5,780 bases of DNA, taken from NCBI GenBank assembly GCA_900555745.1, contig USMH01000070.1, positions 1-5,780 on the forward strand, given 5' to 3'. Below are positions 4,460 to 5,780 of the stretch, piece after piece. Position 1 is the first letter of the stretch, and the number at the start of each line of letters is the position of its first letter. The notes beneath the pieces are model-generated. The model was not told the DNA's origin. It saw only the letters and a list, made by a program, of their open reading frames with translations, and did no database searches. The position numbers and the translations under genes were made by a program. The DNA comes from an uncultured Collinsella sp. Lineage in GTDB: Bacteria; Actinomycetota; Coriobacteriia; Coriobacteriales; Coriobacteriaceae.

Positions 4460-5713
4460 ATGGCGCAGGAACACGATCTGTTTGATGACATTATCGAGAT
4501 CAGCAAGGGTTTCGACTTTCTTAAAAACCCGCTTGGCGGCGTGACCGATGCACTCGATCCGTCGGCGCCGCAGTGGAATCCTGCCGACTACAAGGAGCGC
4601 CCGCGCGGCAACACCATTCCGTGCCTGACCTGCAAAAACGAAAAGAGCGGCTGCACCGCGTGCATGGACGTGTGCCCGGTCAATGCTATCGAGGTCGAGG
4701 AGGACGCCATCGAGATCCTCGACTCCTGTCGCAAGTGCGGCCTGTGCGCCGCTGCCTGTCCGACCGAGGCGATCATCTCGCCGCGCCTGGCGCCTAAAAA
4801 CCTGTATGACGATATCGTCTCCGCTGCTACGAGCCATGAGACCGCTTACGTCACCTGCACGCGCGCCCTCAAGCGTATGCCGCGCGAAAACGAGGTCGTC
4901 GTTGCCTGCGTGGGCGATATTACGGCCGAGACCTGGTTCTCGGTACTGGCGGACTATCCCAACGTGAGTGTGTACCTGCCGTTGGGCGTGTGCGATAAAT
5001 GCCGCAACACCGGCGGTGAGGACACTCTGGGCGAGGCGATTGCGAAGGCCGAGGAGTGGGCGGGTACGGGCATGGGCCTGGAGGTCGACCCCAAGAGCCT
5101 CAAATGCCATAAGCGCCGCGAGTACGAGCGCAAGGAGTACATGGATAAGATTGCCCGCACCACGGGCCTAACCGTGACTAAGCTCAACCCGGCGACTGCG
5201 GCATTGGCTTCGGTGACGCAGAAGTTGAAGGCCCACCGTCACCAGATCACGCAGCTCGAGCGCACACTCAACACCATGTGCGGCACCACGACGACCAAGC
5301 GTCGCCGTTCGCTCACGCACGGGCGGCAGCTGGTGCTCTCGACGCTGCAGAACCACCCCGAGCTTGCCCAGAATATGCAGGTGAGCACACCGGAATGCGA
5401 TTTTGACAAGTGCACGTCGTGCGGCGAGTGCGTCAACGTGTGCCCCACGTTTGCCTGCGATTTGGTGGGAAGCGGTCGCTTTGCACTGGAGTCCACGTAT
5501 TGCCTAGGTTGCGGAGCCTGCGTCAAGGTGTGCCCCGAGCATGCGCTCAAGCTGGTCGAGCACGATGCGTCCAATCTGATCGTTGTCGACCCCGAGGCCG
5601 AGGAAAAGGCCGCCCAGAAGGCGAAGGCTCACGAAGAAGCTGAGAAGGTCAAGGCCGAGGCAAAGGCTAAGCTTGGCAAGATGCTCGACCAGGTGGAGAA
5701 GCTCGCGGACTAG
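4460..5713 (+). CDS. Polyferredoxin-like protein with two pairs of [4Fe-4S] motifs
   Basis: This 417-residue protein is probably a cytosolic electron carrier or an electron-transfer subunit of a larger complex. The N-terminal module has C55-x2-C58-x6-C65-x2-C68-x3-C72-P and the classical C90-x2-C93-x2-C96-x3-C100-P. The C-terminal module has C318-x2-C321-x2-C324-x3-C328-P, preceded by C313, and C348-x2-C351-x2-C354-x3-C358-P. The central part (about 125-275) is not a ferredoxin fold; it carries C133, C150, C178-x2-C181, C216 and C274, with an alternating hydrophobic pattern (VVVACVGDI, VSVYLPLGVCDKC) like a small alpha/beta domain I cannot name. Residues 377-417 are a Lys/Ala/Glu-rich, probable coiled-coil tail. 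No signal peptide or membrane helix is present. ATG 4460 is chosen because GGGAGGGG (4446-4453) lies 6 bases upstream; an in-frame TTG at 4430 lacks a ribosome binding site. The partner is unknown. Confidence 0.88.
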   Translation: MAQEHDLFDDIIEISKGFDFLKNPLGGVTDALDPSAPQWNPADYKERPRGNTIPCLTCKNEKSGCTACMDVCPVNAIEVEEDAIEILDSCRKCGLCAAACPTEAIISPRLAPKNLYDDIVSAATSHETAYVTCTRALKRMPRENEVVVACVGDITAETWFSVLADYPNVSVYLPLGVCDKCRNTGGEDTLGEAIAKAEEWAGTGMGLEVDPKSLKCHKRREYERKEYMDKIARTTGLTVTKLNPATAALASVTQKLKAHRHQITQLERTLNTMCGTTTTKRRRSLTHGRQLVLSTLQNHPELAQNMQVSTPECDFDKCTSCGECVNVCPTFACDLVGSGRFALESTYCLGCGACVKVCPEHALKLVEHDASNLIVVDPEAEEKAAQKAKAHEEAEKVKAEAKAKLGKMLDQVEKLAD

Positions 5714-5744
5714 TCAGCGACCCCAATCTCTGCTTCATTTGCGC

Positions 5745-5780
5745 CGCCGCGGTGTCCGGATTCGCCCGGATGCTGCGGCG
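5745..5780 (+). terminator. Long GC-rich hairpin at the right edge, probable terminator
   Basis: CGCCGCGGTGTCCGG (5745-5759) pairs as RNA with CCGGATGCTGCGGCG (5766-5780) along 15 positions, three of them G-U, around an ATTCGC loop. It starts 31 bases after the stop codon of the iron-sulfur protein gene. The window ends exactly at the last paired base, so a T-run cannot be seen. Confidence 0.55.

Noticed and set aside
4367..5110. Minus-strand open frame of 247 codons opposite the iron-sulfur protein
   Set aside because: Shadow; the opposite strand has conserved cysteine motifs and a ribosome binding site.

Overview
This 5,780-base window is GC-rich and densely coding. It looks like an anaerobic, fermentative gut actinobacterium of the class Coriobacteriia, most likely Collinsella or a close relative. 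The reasons are the GC-ending codon preference, strong AGGAGG-type ribosome binding sites, compact intrinsic terminators, three metal-dependent (group III) alcohol dehydrogenases and a polyferredoxin. The genus is an inference from style and was not confirmed by a search.

Layout: positions 1-224 hold the 5' part of an unrecognised gene on the minus strand, running off the left edge. Positions 225-724 are a 500-base divergent intergenic region, unusually long for this otherwise tight window. It holds phased ACGGT repeats, two AAACGTTT palindromes, a candidate promoter and three successive hairpins in front of the next gene. Four plus-strand genes follow: an iron-dependent alcohol/butanol dehydrogenase (725-1948), a canonical glycerol dehydrogenase gldA (2027-3127), a shorter divergent GldA-like paralogue (3241-4308) and a protein with two pairs of [4Fe-4S] motifs around a cysteine-containing centre (4460-5713). 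A long GC-rich hairpin, probably a terminator, runs into the right edge.

The three dehydrogenases share one fold and similar metal chemistry, but they do not look like a simple operon. Strong intrinsic terminators follow the first and the second gene. The first terminator ends only 16 bases before the gldA start codon, so gldA expression must depend on readthrough or on a promoter that is not obvious. A separate palindrome with a GGGGTCAGGTT loop lies between the two GldA genes and looks like a dispersed REP-type element.

Functionally, the set fits disposal or recovery of reducing equivalents: aldehyde to alcohol by the first enzyme, and glycerol/dihydroxyacetone or a related polyol interconversion by the GldA pair. 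The iron-sulfur protein is an electron carrier or a subunit of an unidentified redox complex; its link to the dehydrogenases is positional only. No mobile-element gene, CRISPR array, tRNA or rRNA was seen. The most unusual parts are the structured leader of the alcohol dehydrogenase, the terminator abutting gldA, and the divergent GldA paralogue.
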